From assembly GCF_000308415.1 (NCBI RefSeq), contig NZ_BAFS01000470.1, forward strand, positions 1 through 63,678: a DNA stretch of 63,678 bases. Direction: 5' to 3'. The notes beneath the pieces were generated by a model. That model was not told the origin of the DNA, did no database searches, and saw only the letters and a program-made list of their open reading frames with translations. Below are positions 47,099-55,724 of this stretch, one piece after another; the stretch's first letter is position 1, and the number at the start of each line of letters is the position of its first letter. This DNA comes from Nocardia asiatica NBRC 100129 (GTDB lineage: Bacteria; Actinomycetota; Actinomycetes; Mycobacteriales; Mycobacteriaceae). A program made the position numbers and the translations under genes.

Positions 47099-48688
47099 CT
47101 ACCCCCGCCGCGACGTCGCGTCGACCAGCACCGCGTGCAGTGCGCGCGCCTGCGGGCTCGCCTCGTCACCGCGCAAAACGACATCGGCGAACGCCGCGCC
47201 GATGGCCCGGCCGACTTCGAACTCGCCCGTATCCGCCGCCAACTCGGAGCGCCAGCGCCGGTATCCCCGCACCACCTCGGCGAATGTGCTGTCCGGTCCC
47301 GCCTCGAGACGCAGGTACTCCGCGATCAATACGCGTTGCGCCTGCCTGCGCGCGCGACCGCCTCCGGCGAAGTCGAGGGCCCGGCCGAATTCGCGCAGCG
47401 TCGCCAGGTGGATTTCCTGCTCCGCCGACCCGGCGTCGGACTCCGCCGTTTTCGTTGCCCCGCTCGACTCCAGCGCGGTCTGCTGGTCGAGGGTGATCGA
47501 CCGATCAGCGCCCGCGCCCCGCGTATCGCGTGGTTCGTGACTCCACCACACCGGCCGCGATTCGGCGTCGAGCTCCGCCACCGCGACGACATCGAGAGCG
47601 ATCACCGGGTAATCGGTGAGCACCCGGTCCACCGCGGCGACGAATCCCCGCATGACCGGCACCCGCAAACCAGGGGTGTCGAATCCCTCCACCCGTACGC
47701 CGTGGTGCTCGGCCAAAATCCGCGCCAGCCAGCTGATCACGGGATGGGTGACCGGCGCCGGTTCGGGGCGACGCCGATCGCGCCCGCGTGGCGCCTCGCC
47801 GGCGGGATTCTGCGGCCGGGGCGGGGACCCGAACCGAGGGCCCGGAGGTCTCGGCTCGGCTCCGGCCGGTGGTCCCGCCGTTCTCGGCGGCTGCCCGGCC
47901 CATGCCCTCGGGACTCTCGGCTCGGCTCCGGCCGGTGGTGCGGCGGTTCTGGGCGGCTGTCCGGACCACGGTGTGTCTCGCCGTCCCACACCATCCGGTA
48001 GGCCGGCCCCTGGCTGCCGCGCGGCCGGGGCACGGGATGAATCCCGGGCGGCGGCCGGAGGGAACACCCCGGAGTCCGGAGGACGGCGACCGGAGTCTCC
48101 AGCAGGTTTGCCGGAGTTACCGCTGCCCGGTCCGGCTGCTCCCCGATCCCCTGCCCCCTCGGAAGGATTCCGCTGTGGACCGCCCTCCGGTGTGGAACGT
48201 CCCGCCGAGGTGTCCGGCGTCCGCGCCGCTTCGGGTATGGATCCCCGGGGAGAGTCGGCCCGGTCGGTGGGCTGCGCCGGGGCCGCCGCTGCCGGAAAGG
48301 TCGCTGCGGGCGAAGACGTGCCGGCGTCACTGACCGGCGAGGGCAGCGCCGACTCACCGATCGGCTGCAACTCCTCGGCGGCAGTGCCGACCCGGCTGGC
48401 ACCGTACCTGTCGTGCACTTCGAAATGGTCTGCCGCGTCCCTTATTCCAGCGGCCGTACTGTGCAGGCTTTCCTGCATCGCCCGCAGATTGACCAGCAAT
48501 TGGTCGGCGTGCGGTTTGAATTCCTTGGCGAACGCGAGACCGAGATCGTCGTCGCCCCAGCTGCCTTCGGCATGAGCCAGGGAATCGCGCAGTCCGGTAT
48601 AAGTCTGACCCACGCGGTCCCCGAGTTCGGACAGCCGCGCTCCCCGATTTCGCAAGCGGTCCGGATCCAGCCGAACCTCACCGTTCAC
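47099..48688 (-). CDS. WXG100-type ESX partner with Pro-rich linker and degenerate peptidase-like end
   Basis: 529 residues. The N-terminal ~100 residues are a WXG100-type helical hairpin (DRLRNRGARLSELGDRVGQT; AEGSWGDDDLGLAFAKEFKP with WGD at the turn; ADQLLVNLRAMQESLHSTAA). Then ~200 residues of Pro/Gly/Ser-rich linker with a duplicated 22-residue unit. The C-terminal ~200 residues resemble metallopeptidase domains of ESX toxins, but the HExxH position reads REFGRALDFA, so zinc cannot bind in the normal way. GTG 48688 has GGGGGG seven bases upstream. Coupled to the giant gene and 15 bases after the gene upstream. It probably pairs with the giant protein's head for type VII export. Confidence 0.8.
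   Translation of the reverse strand: MNGEVRLDPDRLRNRGARLSELGDRVGQTYTGLRDSLAHAEGSWGDDDLGLAFAKEFKPHADQLLVNLRAMQESLHSTAAGIRDAADHFEVHDRYGASRVGTAAEELQPIGESALPSPVSDAGTSSPAATFPAAAAPAQPTDRADSPRGSIPEAARTPDTSAGRSTPEGGPQRNPSEGAGDRGAAGPGSGNSGKPAGDSGRRPPDSGVFPPAAARDSSRAPAARQPGAGLPDGVGRRDTPWSGQPPRTAAPPAGAEPRVPRAWAGQPPRTAGPPAGAEPRPPGPRFGSPPRPQNPAGEAPRGRDRRRPEPAPVTHPVISWLARILAEHHGVRVEGFDTPGLRVPVMRGFVAAVDRVLTDYPVIALDVVAVAELDAESRPVWWSHEPRDTRGAGADRSITLDQQTALESSGATKTAESDAGSAEQEIHLATLREFGRALDFAGGGRARRQAQRVLIAEYLRLEAGPDSTFAEVVRGYRRWRSELAADTGEFEVGRAIGAAFADVVLRGDEASPQARALHAVLVDATSRRG
47851..47982 (-). repeat. 66-base duplication in the Pro-rich linker
   Basis: A 66-base unit is repeated in tandem with minor changes, encoding two copies of (S/A)GQPPRTA(A/G)PPAGAEPR followed by a Pro/Arg tail. 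A recent in-frame expansion of the disordered linker of the WXG100 protein. Confidence 0.8.
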
Positions 48689-48703
48689 GTCGTATCCCCC
48701 CGG

Positions 48704-50098
48704 TCAGGCTCGGTCGTCGCCGCGCAGCCGGAACCGTCGCTCGAAGCCGGTGACGAAGACCGGCAACGGCACCGACGTGGTCGAGCGCTCCACGACTCCG
48801 TCGTCGGCGACGTAGAATACCGCACGGTCCAACGCGATTTCGCCGTTCGGCACCGGTGAACGGACCACCCAGCCCACGCTGATTCGGTCGGCCCGCAATG
48901 TCGTCAGCGGGTATCCCGTAGTGTCGTACCCCTGTCGTCGGATGTGCTCCCGGACCAGGTCGAGCGCTTCCGGCGCACCGATCCCCTCGGTGTGACTCGC
49001 GTCCAGGTCCGCGAGCACGAACTGGAACATCGCACCATCTATGTCGGTGCCGTCGCCGTCACCGAAGACCTGCACGATCGCCTCGCGGGTAACCGCACCG
49101 GCCTGCGCGGCCGACACCAGCGACTCGGCCGCGCCCGATGCACCACCCGGCCGGTTCGCCAGCAGGTTGCCGATGACGCCCGCTACGGTGCCGACGGTCC
49201 ACACCGCGGGCAGCGCCGGCGCGCACTCCGATATCGGGTCGGACGCACCCCGGTACCACTGACCGCCCTCCCACCAGTAACAAAACGACAGCAAACCGCT
49301 GGCCGCCCGCGGATTGAGCACGGGGTCCGCCACCCATCCCGGGGCTCCGGCGAACAATTCCGGCATCGCCGCGCCCCCGTTGTAGGCGGCGTCCAGGACC
49401 GCCGCATCCCACACTCCACCCGACAGCACGGCTCGGTCCCCGGGCAGTAACGTCAACGTCGAACCGCTGCGTCCCGCGCCCTCGAAGATGCCCACCGACG
49501 GAACGATCCGCGGCCCCTGCCCCGACCCGACCGCCACGAAGGCCGCCGCCAGCACCGCCCACCTGGCCCACAACACGGCCAACTCCGGCAGCTCGTCATC
49601 CACCGTCGTGGCCCGCAATCCCGCCCGCCGGTCCGCACGCATCGCCTCGGCGGCGACGCCCGGCGGCCGCGTCCGGCGTTCGTCGCGCCGCAGGTAGGCC
49701 GCCAGCCACACCGGCAGCCGATTGCGCGGGTAGCGTTCCAAGTCGGCGAGATAAGCCTCCGGCGCGAACAATTGCTCGCCCGGGAACGGCGACGCGCCGT
49801 GGTCGGCAGCGACCTCCACACCGTTCGCGTCGATGCGCACCAGCAGCCGCCACCACGGCCCACCGTCGGCGTCCGCCGACAACTGCCGATGCCGTCGCAC
49901 CGCGTGCCACACCGCCTCCGGCACCGGGCGCCGAAACGAGCGGATATCGTCCTCGACCAGCACTAGCGCCGCTTCGGCGACCACGGTCATCGCGAACGCA
50001 GCCTCCAGCCGCCGCCACCCTGGCGGGGCCGCCTCCCGCAGCTCGTCCGCGATTCGATCGGCCAGCCCGGCGAGATTCTCATCCGGAGCCTGCGTCAC
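48704..50098 (-). CDS. Uncharacterised protein, first gene of the ESX effector operon
   Basis: 464 residues from GTG 50098 (GGGAAGAG upstream; an ATG-type start further out would add 32 residues without a good site). No signal peptide or transmembrane helix. N-terminal helical part LADRIADELREAAPPGWRRL, a Trp-rich stretch (VWHAVRRHRQ; GPWWRLLVRIDANGVEV), a central SFCYWWEGGQWYRG and VGTVAGVIGNLL, and a C-terminal beta-rich part (RISVGWVVRSPVPNGEIALD; FYVADDGVVERSTTSVPLPV). The closing part recalls proteins found beside ESX toxins in Nocardia. I cannot assign a family. Position suggests a cytosolic chaperone or immunity protein for the WXG100/giant pair. Confidence 0.7.
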   Translation of the reverse strand: MTQAPDENLAGLADRIADELREAAPPGWRRLEAAFAMTVVAEAALVLVEDDIRSFRRPVPEAVWHAVRRHRQLSADADGGPWWRLLVRIDANGVEVAADHGASPFPGEQLFAPEAYLADLERYPRNRLPVWLAAYLRRDERRTRPPGVAAEAMRADRRAGLRATTVDDELPELAVLWARWAVLAAAFVAVGSGQGPRIVPSVGIFEGAGRSGSTLTLLPGDRAVLSGGVWDAAVLDAAYNGGAAMPELFAGAPGWVADPVLNPRAASGLLSFCYWWEGGQWYRGASDPISECAPALPAVWTVGTVAGVIGNLLANRPGGASGAAESLVSAAQAGAVTREAIVQVFGDGDGTDIDGAMFQFVLADLDASHTEGIGAPEALDLVREHIRRQGYDTTGYPLTTLRADRISVGWVVRSPVPNGEIALDRAVFYVADDGVVERSTTSVPLPVFVTGFERRFRLRGDDRA

Positions 50099-50141
50099 GG
50101 CACTCTTCCCGTCCCACAATTCGCCTGGATCGGTTCCTCGC

Positions 50142-50165
50142 CAGGCTATGGAATGTCCTAGCCTG
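50142..50165. promoter_or_regulatory. Spaced palindrome upstream of the ESX effector operon
   Basis: CAGGCTA (50142-50148) and TAGCCTG (50159-50165) are perfect seven-base arms ten bases apart, 44-67 bases before the start codon of the operon's first gene. Arms one helical turn apart suit a dimeric regulator. No confident promoter boxes were placed. Confidence 0.45.
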
Positions 50166-50354
50166 AAGATTTCGCACTTCCCGCCCCTGCGCAATGGCGG
50201 TATTCACCAGCCATGGCAAGCCCGCCGAGGTATCGGCACCGCGTCCCGGGTTCCGTGTGAGAATCGTCGTGAGAACGGCCGGTCGCTTTCCGGAGCCGAA
50301 GCGGCCGACCCTGCGGTGTCGCCGGCGCCGCGGCCGAGCGACACAGGTAGTCCG

Positions 50355-51119
50355 ATGCCCGAAAAAGATCTCGAGTCCACCCCTAGGGCGTCCTGGGAGC
50401 GCAAGACCGGTATTCCCATGATGGCGCTGGCCCTCGCGTTCCTCGGCGTCTACGCCTGGCAGGTGCTCGATACCGGGGCCTCACCTCGCTTGGACGCCTG
50501 GCTCACCCGGGTCGACGTGGTGATCTGGGCGGTGTTCGCGCTGGATTTCGCCGTGCGACTGTGGCTGTCCGGCAATCGGTGGCGATTCCTGCGTACCCAC
50601 CCGGTCGACCTGTTGATCGTGGTGCTGCCGCCGCTTCGCCCCTTGCGGCTGCTGCGAGCCGCCATGCTCGTGATCGGCACGTTGAACCGGAATACGACGA
50701 CCAGAGCCAGGCTCGCGGTGTTCGTCGGGGCCAGTTCGATACTTCTCCTGCTGCTGTGCAGTCTGGCCTTCTTCGACGCCGAGTACGGGGCGGCCGACAG
50801 CAAGATCCACAATTTCGGTGACGCGCTGTGGTGGTCGATGGTGTCGGTGACCACCGTCGGGTACGGCGATGTGTATCCGGTGACGACCGAAGGCCGGTTG
50901 GTCTCGTTGATCCTGATGACCCTCGGCATCGGCCTGATCAGTTTCGCGATCGGCACAACGACCAGCTGGGTGATGGATCAACTGAAGACCGTCGAGGCCA
51001 ACGTGGAGAGTGCCGACCGGGAGATCGCGGAACTCGTCGCCGAGATCAGAGCACTGCGCGCCGAAGTGGCCGCGATGCATACCGGGATGACCGCGCCGAC
51101 TACCGTGCAGGCCGAATGA
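50355..51119 (+). CDS. Voltage-gated-type potassium channel, Kch/KvAP-like
   Basis: 254 residues. Six hydrophobic segments: S1 MALALAFLGVYAWQVL, a DVVIWAVFALDFAVRL pair, an Arg-containing S4-like helix (PPLRPLRLLRAAMLVIG), S5, a pore helix ALWWSMVSVT, the selectivity filter TVGYGD at residues 167-172, and S6 with a following coiled-coil-like tail (TVEANVESADREIAELVAEI). Plasma-membrane K+ channel. ATG 50355 has only weak AGGTAG upstream; GTG starts further out are possible. Divergent from the ESX effector operon. Confidence 0.9.
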   Translation: MPEKDLESTPRASWERKTGIPMMALALAFLGVYAWQVLDTGASPRLDAWLTRVDVVIWAVFALDFAVRLWLSGNRWRFLRTHPVDLLIVVLPPLRPLRLLRAAMLVIGTLNRNTTTRARLAVFVGASSILLLLLCSLAFFDAEYGAADSKIHNFGDALWWSMVSVTTVGYGDVYPVTTEGRLVSLILMTLGIGLISFAIGTTTSWVMDQLKTVEANVESADREIAELVAEIRALRAEVAAMHTGMTAPTTVQAE

Positions 51120-51156
51120 CCGGCCGGTCCACTGCGCCTGGTGCGACTATCCGCTG

Positions 51157-51621
51157 CTACGTCTCGTCCACCTTGCGTACTCGGGTTTCGTGTGCCCGGA
51201 CGGCCCGGCCGTCAGGAGTTGTGTAGGTCAGTTCGGGGACCGGAAGGCCGGTGGTGGCGTCCACCAACTGGGAATGGGGTTCCCCAGGTGAGAAGGCGTG
51301 GCCTTGGCCCCACTGACGCAGGCTGACAAACAGATCGAAGAGTTCCCGTCCCGCCTCGGTCAGCGCGTACTCCTGGAATCGGCTTCCGTCGGAAGCGGGT
51401 TCGACGCGAAGCACGCCGATCTCGACGAGGTTGCGCAGCCGATCGCTGAGGATGTTCTTGGCCACACCGAGGTTGCGGTGGAACCGACCGAACCGGGTGA
51501 CGCCGTCGAAGGCGTCGCGAATGATCAGCAGCGACCACTTGTCGCCGATCAGATCTATCGTCCGTGCGACCGGGCAGGGCGGATCGGTCCATACCCGCTC
51601 GCGCGACCCGGTGTCGCTCAT
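51157..51621 (-). CDS. HxlR-family transcriptional regulator
   Basis: 154 residues. CPVARTIDLIGDKWSLLIIR, FGRFHRNLGVAKNILSDRLR, NLVEIGVLRVEP and FQEYALTEAGRELFDLFVSL define the HxlR winged helix, with the conserved Cys in PPCPVAR. A C-terminal tail of ~35 residues (TGLPVPELTYTTPDGRAVRA) is common in this subfamily. ATG 51621 follows GGTGGGAG. Divergent from the MFS transporter gene, its probable target. Confidence 0.9.
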   Translation of the reverse strand: MSDTGSRERVWTDPPCPVARTIDLIGDKWSLLIIRDAFDGVTRFGRFHRNLGVAKNILSDRLRNLVEIGVLRVEPASDGSRFQEYALTEAGRELFDLFVSLRQWGQGHAFSPGEPHSQLVDATTGLPVPELTYTTPDGRAVRAHETRVRKVDET

Positions 51622-51664
51622 GCCGACTCCCACCTTCCGTTCGCCATGTTCGGCCCCGCCTCCA

Positions 51665-51680
51665 TAGTTGCATAAAACTA
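51665..51680. promoter_or_regulatory. HxlR operator candidate
   Basis: TAGTT and AACTA, five-base perfect arms around GCATAA, 44-59 bases upstream of the HxlR start codon. HxlR regulators commonly bind TAGT/ACTA-type arms in their own promoter. Confidence 0.45.
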
Positions 51681-51692
51681 CCATCCCGACCT

Positions 51693-51713
51693 ATGGTTTC
51701 GAATCGAAACCAT
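51693..51713. promoter_or_regulatory. Perfect 21-base palindrome before the MFS gene
   Basis: ATGGTTTCGA and TCGAAACCAT are perfect ten-base arms around a single A. It lies 44 bases before the MFS start codon and 13 bases from the other operator candidate. Length and symmetry suggest a specific dimeric regulator, perhaps a different one from the adjacent HxlR. Confidence 0.6.
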
Positions 51714-51756
51714 TGTGTCGTGGCGACTCGCCGCGGACCGAACCTGGAGGAGTGTG

Positions 51757-53013
51757 ATGAGCCGGGCAGCCGAGGCCGGTACGGGCACAGCGGAGTCGGG
51801 CGGAATCGGCGCCCGGCTGGCGACGGTCCTCGCGGTGGCCTGCGGAATGGCGGTGGCCAATGTCTACTACGCGCAACCGCTGGTGGAACGGATCGGCGCA
51901 GACCTCGAGGTCGGCACCGGCCAACTCGGCCTGGTGACCACCCTGACGCAAGCGGGTTACCTGATCGGGCTGGTGTTGCTCGTACCCCTGGGCGATCTGG
52001 TCGATCGACGGCGCCTCGTCGTCAGTCTCACCTCGGTCGCGGCTTGCGGCCTCGTGGGTGTCGCGATGTCACGGGACGCGATCTGGTTCTTCGCGGCGAG
52101 CGCGGCGGTCGGGTCGGCGTCGGTCGTGGTGCAGGTCATCGTCGCCTATGGTGCGGATCTGAGCGGGCCGCGGCAGCGGGGCCGGGTCGTGGGCACGGTG
52201 ACCGGCGGGGTGGTGATCGGGATCCTGCTGGCTCGCACGGTGTCGGGGCTGATCTCCGAACTGGCGGGGTGGCGGGCGGTGTTCATGGTGTCGGCCGTCC
52301 TGATGGTGGGATCGGCAGGGACATTGGCACGTCTTCTTCCGCGTGATCATGTCGCGCGGGCGCCGGTTTCGTACGCCTACCTGATCACTTCCGTAGTGCG
52401 CCTGACCGTGCGCGAGCCGGTGTTTCGCGTACGCGGCCTGATCGGTTTGCTGATGTTCGCTGGGTTCGGTGCGCTATGGGGTTCGATGGCGCTGCCTTTG
52501 GCGGCGGCGCCATGGCATCTGTCCACCGGCGAGATCGGCCTGTTCGCGATCGCGGGGGCGGCCGGTGCGCTGGGGGCGACCCGGGCCGGCCGACTGGCCG
52601 ACTGTGGCCGGGCGCAGACGGTCAGCGCGATCGCGCTCGTGTTGTCGCCGCTGTCGTGGGCGGCGGTCGCGGCGGCGCCGCACTCCCTGGCGCTGCTGGT
52701 GGTCGGTGTGATCATGTTCGACTTGGCGGTGCAGGCGCTGCATGTGACCAACCAGCACCTGATCGTCGACATCGATCCGGCTGCGAGCAGTCGTCTGATC
52801 GGCAGCTACATGGTCTACTACTCGCTCGGCAGCGGCGGCGGAGCGGTGACCGCCACCACGCTGTACAGCCTCGCCGGATGGAGAGCGGTCTGCGCTCTCG
52901 GCGCGATACTCGCCATGTCGGCTTCGGCCGCATGGGCGGTGGACCGGCTGCGCCAGCGCCGGGTCTCGGCGCTCGAAGCGTCCCCACCGAATTCGGTTGC
53001 CGCCTGCGACTGA
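51757..53013 (+). CDS. MFS transporter (drug/metabolite exporter type)
   Basis: 418 residues with about twelve hydrophobic segments. MANVYYAQPLVERIGADLEV-like start (AVANVYYAQPLVERIGADLE), the A-motif between helices 2 and 3 (PLGDLVDRRRLVV), and TGGVVIGILLARTVSGLISE in helix 5. These are marks of the YnfM/arabinose-efflux-type DHA1 family. ATG 51757 has GGAGGAG four bases upstream. Divergent from HxlR, so probably induced by a small toxic compound. Confidence 0.9.
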   Translation: MSRAAEAGTGTAESGGIGARLATVLAVACGMAVANVYYAQPLVERIGADLEVGTGQLGLVTTLTQAGYLIGLVLLVPLGDLVDRRRLVVSLTSVAACGLVGVAMSRDAIWFFAASAAVGSASVVVQVIVAYGADLSGPRQRGRVVGTVTGGVVIGILLARTVSGLISELAGWRAVFMVSAVLMVGSAGTLARLLPRDHVARAPVSYAYLITSVVRLTVREPVFRVRGLIGLLMFAGFGALWGSMALPLAAAPWHLSTGEIGLFAIAGAAGALGATRAGRLADCGRAQTVSAIALVLSPLSWAAVAAAPHSLALLVVGVIMFDLAVQALHVTNQHLIVDIDPAASSRLIGSYMVYYSLGSGGGAVTATTLYSLAGWRAVCALGAILAMSASAAWAVDRLRQRRVSALEASPPNSVAACD

Positions 53014-53032
53014 GTGCCACTGGACAGCCCGA

Positions 53033-53680
53033 TCAGCAGGTTACGTATACCTCGGCGGCCCTGTCGAACGACACGTGCACGTGGTCGTAGTGATTGGCCG
53101 TCAGGCTCCCACGGTCTTCCAGGTAGGACCAGCCGCTGCCGTCGTTGTACCGCTGCCGCCAGATCACATACGTCACACCGAAACGCTGCTTGTTGGCCAG
53201 AACGAAGTCGGCGATCGCGTCGCCGCGTGCGAAATCCGAGGTCATGAGATCGAGCGCCAGGCCGGCGCCGTGGTCGCCGTCGCCACGTCCGACGGCGCCG
53301 CCGATGTCGCTGACGCCGAAAGTCTGCTTGAGCAGGTTGCCCACCTGTGCCACATGTGGCCGCGTGCCGGCGAGTTCCGTCGAACACGGAACGGGGGGTG
53401 GCGGCGGAGGCGGGTGCTGAGCGGCCTGCTTCTCCGACAAGGGCGGCGGTTCGGCCGCGGCCGCGGCCTGCGCCGGCTGAACCGGGGGCGGCACGGCGGT
53501 CGGCGCGGGGGTGGTTTCGACGGCGGACGACGCCGGCGAATCGTTCGCCGTGACATGCCGCGCGTGCGAGCCCGGTCGTATCACCGCCCACAGCACGACG
53601 ACGGCAGCCGCCGCGATGCCACACACAGCCAGAGCGGTGAGCTTCCGGTCCGTGGTTCGTTTTCGATGTTGACCAGGCAT
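53033..53680 (-). CDS. Membrane-anchored M15-type D-Ala-D-Ala-carboxypeptidase-like protein
   Basis: 215 residues. A basic N-terminus and one transmembrane helix (LTALAVCGIAAAAVVVLWAV), then ~65 residues of Pro/Ala-rich linker (PPLSEKQAAQHPPPPPPPVP), then a domain with VGRGDGDHGAGLALDLMTSD, VIWRQRYNDGSGWSYLEDRG and ANHYDHVHVSF. The H-x6-D and final HVH fit the zinc ligands of the LAS/M15-related (ARB_07466-like) peptidases. Probably anchored with the enzyme outside, acting on cell wall. Start ATG 53680, weak ribosome binding site. Convergent with the MFS gene. Confidence 0.8.
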   Translation of the reverse strand: MPGQHRKRTTDRKLTALAVCGIAAAAVVVLWAVIRPGSHARHVTANDSPASSAVETTPAPTAVPPPVQPAQAAAAAEPPPLSEKQAAQHPPPPPPPVPCSTELAGTRPHVAQVGNLLKQTFGVSDIGGAVGRGDGDHGAGLALDLMTSDFARGDAIADFVLANKQRFGVTYVIWRQRYNDGSGWSYLEDRGSLTANHYDHVHVSFDRAAEVYVTC

Positions 53681-54175
53681 GATGTCGAGTACCGATTACA
53701 GTCGGGAACAGGTCACCGATACATTACGAAATGGTCGCGGAAAAGTCACGTCGACAGTCGTGGATCCGGCGCCTAGCACTCGACCCAGGTCCGTTTGCAC
53801 CCAGCCCATCAACGGTTCCCCGGCGACTGCCGAGGCGTTCGAGTCCGCTGCGGGGCGAGCGAGGCTCCGCTTGGTCGCGAAGCCGTCAATGGGATGGGCT
53901 ACTACCGGTTACCGCCGCTTCGGCGCCTGGCGTCCTCGTACGGATCCCGTCCGTCCAGCGCCACCAGGTCCCCCCGGCCGGGCGTAAGCCCGCGCCTCTC
54001 CGTTGGACGCGATGGCGAAATCGTTGTGAACGGTCCCGCCGCTGCCCCCTCGGCATTCAGCGCTGGGCCGCCGTCGCGGCAGCGCCTCCGGATCTTTCAT
54101 TGTGGGACAGGGAATCTCGGGACTCCTATCCCGAACGGGCACAGTTCGCCGTCCGCCGATCTGTCGCTGCGCGAC
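53681..54175. other. Intergenic region with no recognised gene
   Basis: 495 bases between the M15-like peptidase start and the GAPDH stop. Open frames here have no domain features and poor codon bias. No tRNA-like cloverleaf or strong hairpin was noticed. It should carry the promoter of the leftward peptidase gene. Confidence 0.4.
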
Positions 54176-55666
54176 TCAGCGCGCGTCGGTCGCTGTCAGC
54201 ACGCGAGAGTCGGCGGCGTGGTCCGGCCGCGCGCCGACCTGCGGGTAGGTCGGATACTCGATGCCCGAGATGTACTGCACCGTGCGCACCACCTGGCATG
54301 AGTAGCCGAACTCGTTGTCGTACCAGACGTACAGGATCGCGGTGTCGTCCTCGACGATGGTGGCGTTGGCGTCGATGATCGAGGCTGCGCGCGACCCGAT
54401 GAAGTCGCTGGAGACCACGTCCGTGGCGGCGGTGTAATCGAGGTTCCGGCTCAACGGCCCGGCGAGTGAGACCCGGCGCAGATATTCGAGCACATCGCTT
54501 TTCGTCGTCTTCCGTTCGAGCTGCAGGTTCAAGATCGCGACCGAAACGTCGGGGGTGGGAACCCGAATCGAGTTGCCGGTGATCTTCGCCTTGAAATCCG
54601 GCATGGCCTTCGCGACCGCGGACGCGGCACCGGTTTCGGTGAGCACGAGGTTGAACGGCGCGGAACGACCGCGACGGTCCGCCTTGTGATAGTTGTCCAG
54701 CAGGTTCTGGTCGTTGGTGAACGAGTGCACCGTCTCCACGTGCCCGCGGATGATGCCGTACTCGTCATCCATGGCCTTGAGCGGCGGAACGATCGCGTTG
54801 GTCGTGCACGAGGCGCACGAGAAGATCTGCTGCGACAGGTCGAGGCCGCGGTGGTTGACGCCGTGCACGATATTCGGGACGTCGCCTTTACCGGGCGCGG
54901 TGAGCACGACTTTCGCGATGCCGGGGCGCAGATGCTGCGACAGCCCGGCACGGTCACGCCACCTGCCGGTGTTGTCGATCAGGATCGCGTCGTTGATCCC
55001 GTACGCGGTGTAGTCGATCGTGGTCGGGTCGTCACTGTAGATGAACTTGATCACGTTCCCGTTCGCGGTGATCGTGTCGTTGCCGGTGTCGACCTTGATC
55101 GTGCCGTTGAAGTGGCCGTGCACCGAATCCCTTCGCAGCAGCGACGCGCGCTTGGCCAGATCGTCCTCGCCTCCCTTGCGCACCACCACGGCACGGAGGT
55201 TCAGCCCGTTGCCGGATCCGGCCTTCTCGATGAGCAGACGAGTGACCAGACGACCGATGCGGCCGAAGCCGTAGAGGACGACATCCCGGGGACCGGACGG
55301 CCGAGCCTTGTTGCCGTTGGTCACCTCGTGCAACACCGCGGCGGTGAACTCGCGGATCGAGAGCCCACGATCGTCGTTGCGATAGGTCATGACCAACTGA
55401 CCGAGATCGATCTTGCACGGCCCCAGGTCCAGCTCGCTGAGCACTTGCAGGAAGGGAAGGGTCTCGTCCACCGACAACTCTTCGCCCTCGATCTGCCTCG
55501 CGAAGCGGTGCGTCCGCAGAATGCTGATCACCGACTTGTTCACCAGCGACCGGCTGTGCAGCAGGATCGTCACCCCTTTGCCCCGATACAACGTGCCGAT
55601 GATGGGAATCATCGCCTCAGCGGCGGCTTCCTGGGCGTTCCAGCGGTCAAGTTGTTCGGTAGTCAA
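54176..55666 (-). CDS. Long-form glyceraldehyde-3-phosphate dehydrogenase
   Basis: 496 residues, about 150 more than standard GAPDH. The extra ~125 N-terminal residues (MIPIIGTLYRGKGVTILLHS; DLGPCKIDLGQLVMTYRNDD) are typical of the long GapB-like enzymes. Then Rossmann GFGRIGRLVTRLLIE, GVNHRGLD, the catalytic Cys287 in SCASCTTNAI, HSFTNDQNLLDNYHKADRRG and the C-terminal WYDNEFGYSCQV. It oxidises or forms 1,3-bisphosphoglycerate, perhaps in the gluconeogenic direction as for GapB (inference). TTG start at 55666, with GAGGA six bases upstream. Stand-alone. Confidence 0.93.
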   Translation of the reverse strand: MTTEQLDRWNAQEAAAEAMIPIIGTLYRGKGVTILLHSRSLVNKSVISILRTHRFARQIEGEELSVDETLPFLQVLSELDLGPCKIDLGQLVMTYRNDDRGLSIREFTAAVLHEVTNGNKARPSGPRDVVLYGFGRIGRLVTRLLIEKAGSGNGLNLRAVVVRKGGEDDLAKRASLLRRDSVHGHFNGTIKVDTGNDTITANGNVIKFIYSDDPTTIDYTAYGINDAILIDNTGRWRDRAGLSQHLRPGIAKVVLTAPGKGDVPNIVHGVNHRGLDLSQQIFSCASCTTNAIVPPLKAMDDEYGIIRGHVETVHSFTNDQNLLDNYHKADRRGRSAPFNLVLTETGAASAVAKAMPDFKAKITGNSIRVPTPDVSVAILNLQLERKTTKSDVLEYLRRVSLAGPLSRNLDYTAATDVVSSDFIGSRAASIIDANATIVEDDTAILYVWYDNEFGYSCQVVRTVQYISGIEYPTYPQVGARPDHAADSRVLTATDAR

Positions 55667-55724
55667 CGCAGGTCCTCGGATTCCTCGATTTGTTCGCGTA
55701 TCGATGCTAGTGAGGGCTGGGATA

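Noticed and set aside
53681..54301. Small plus-strand gene between the peptidase and GAPDH
   Set aside because: It overlaps the GAPDH end, has no domain features and no ribosome binding site.
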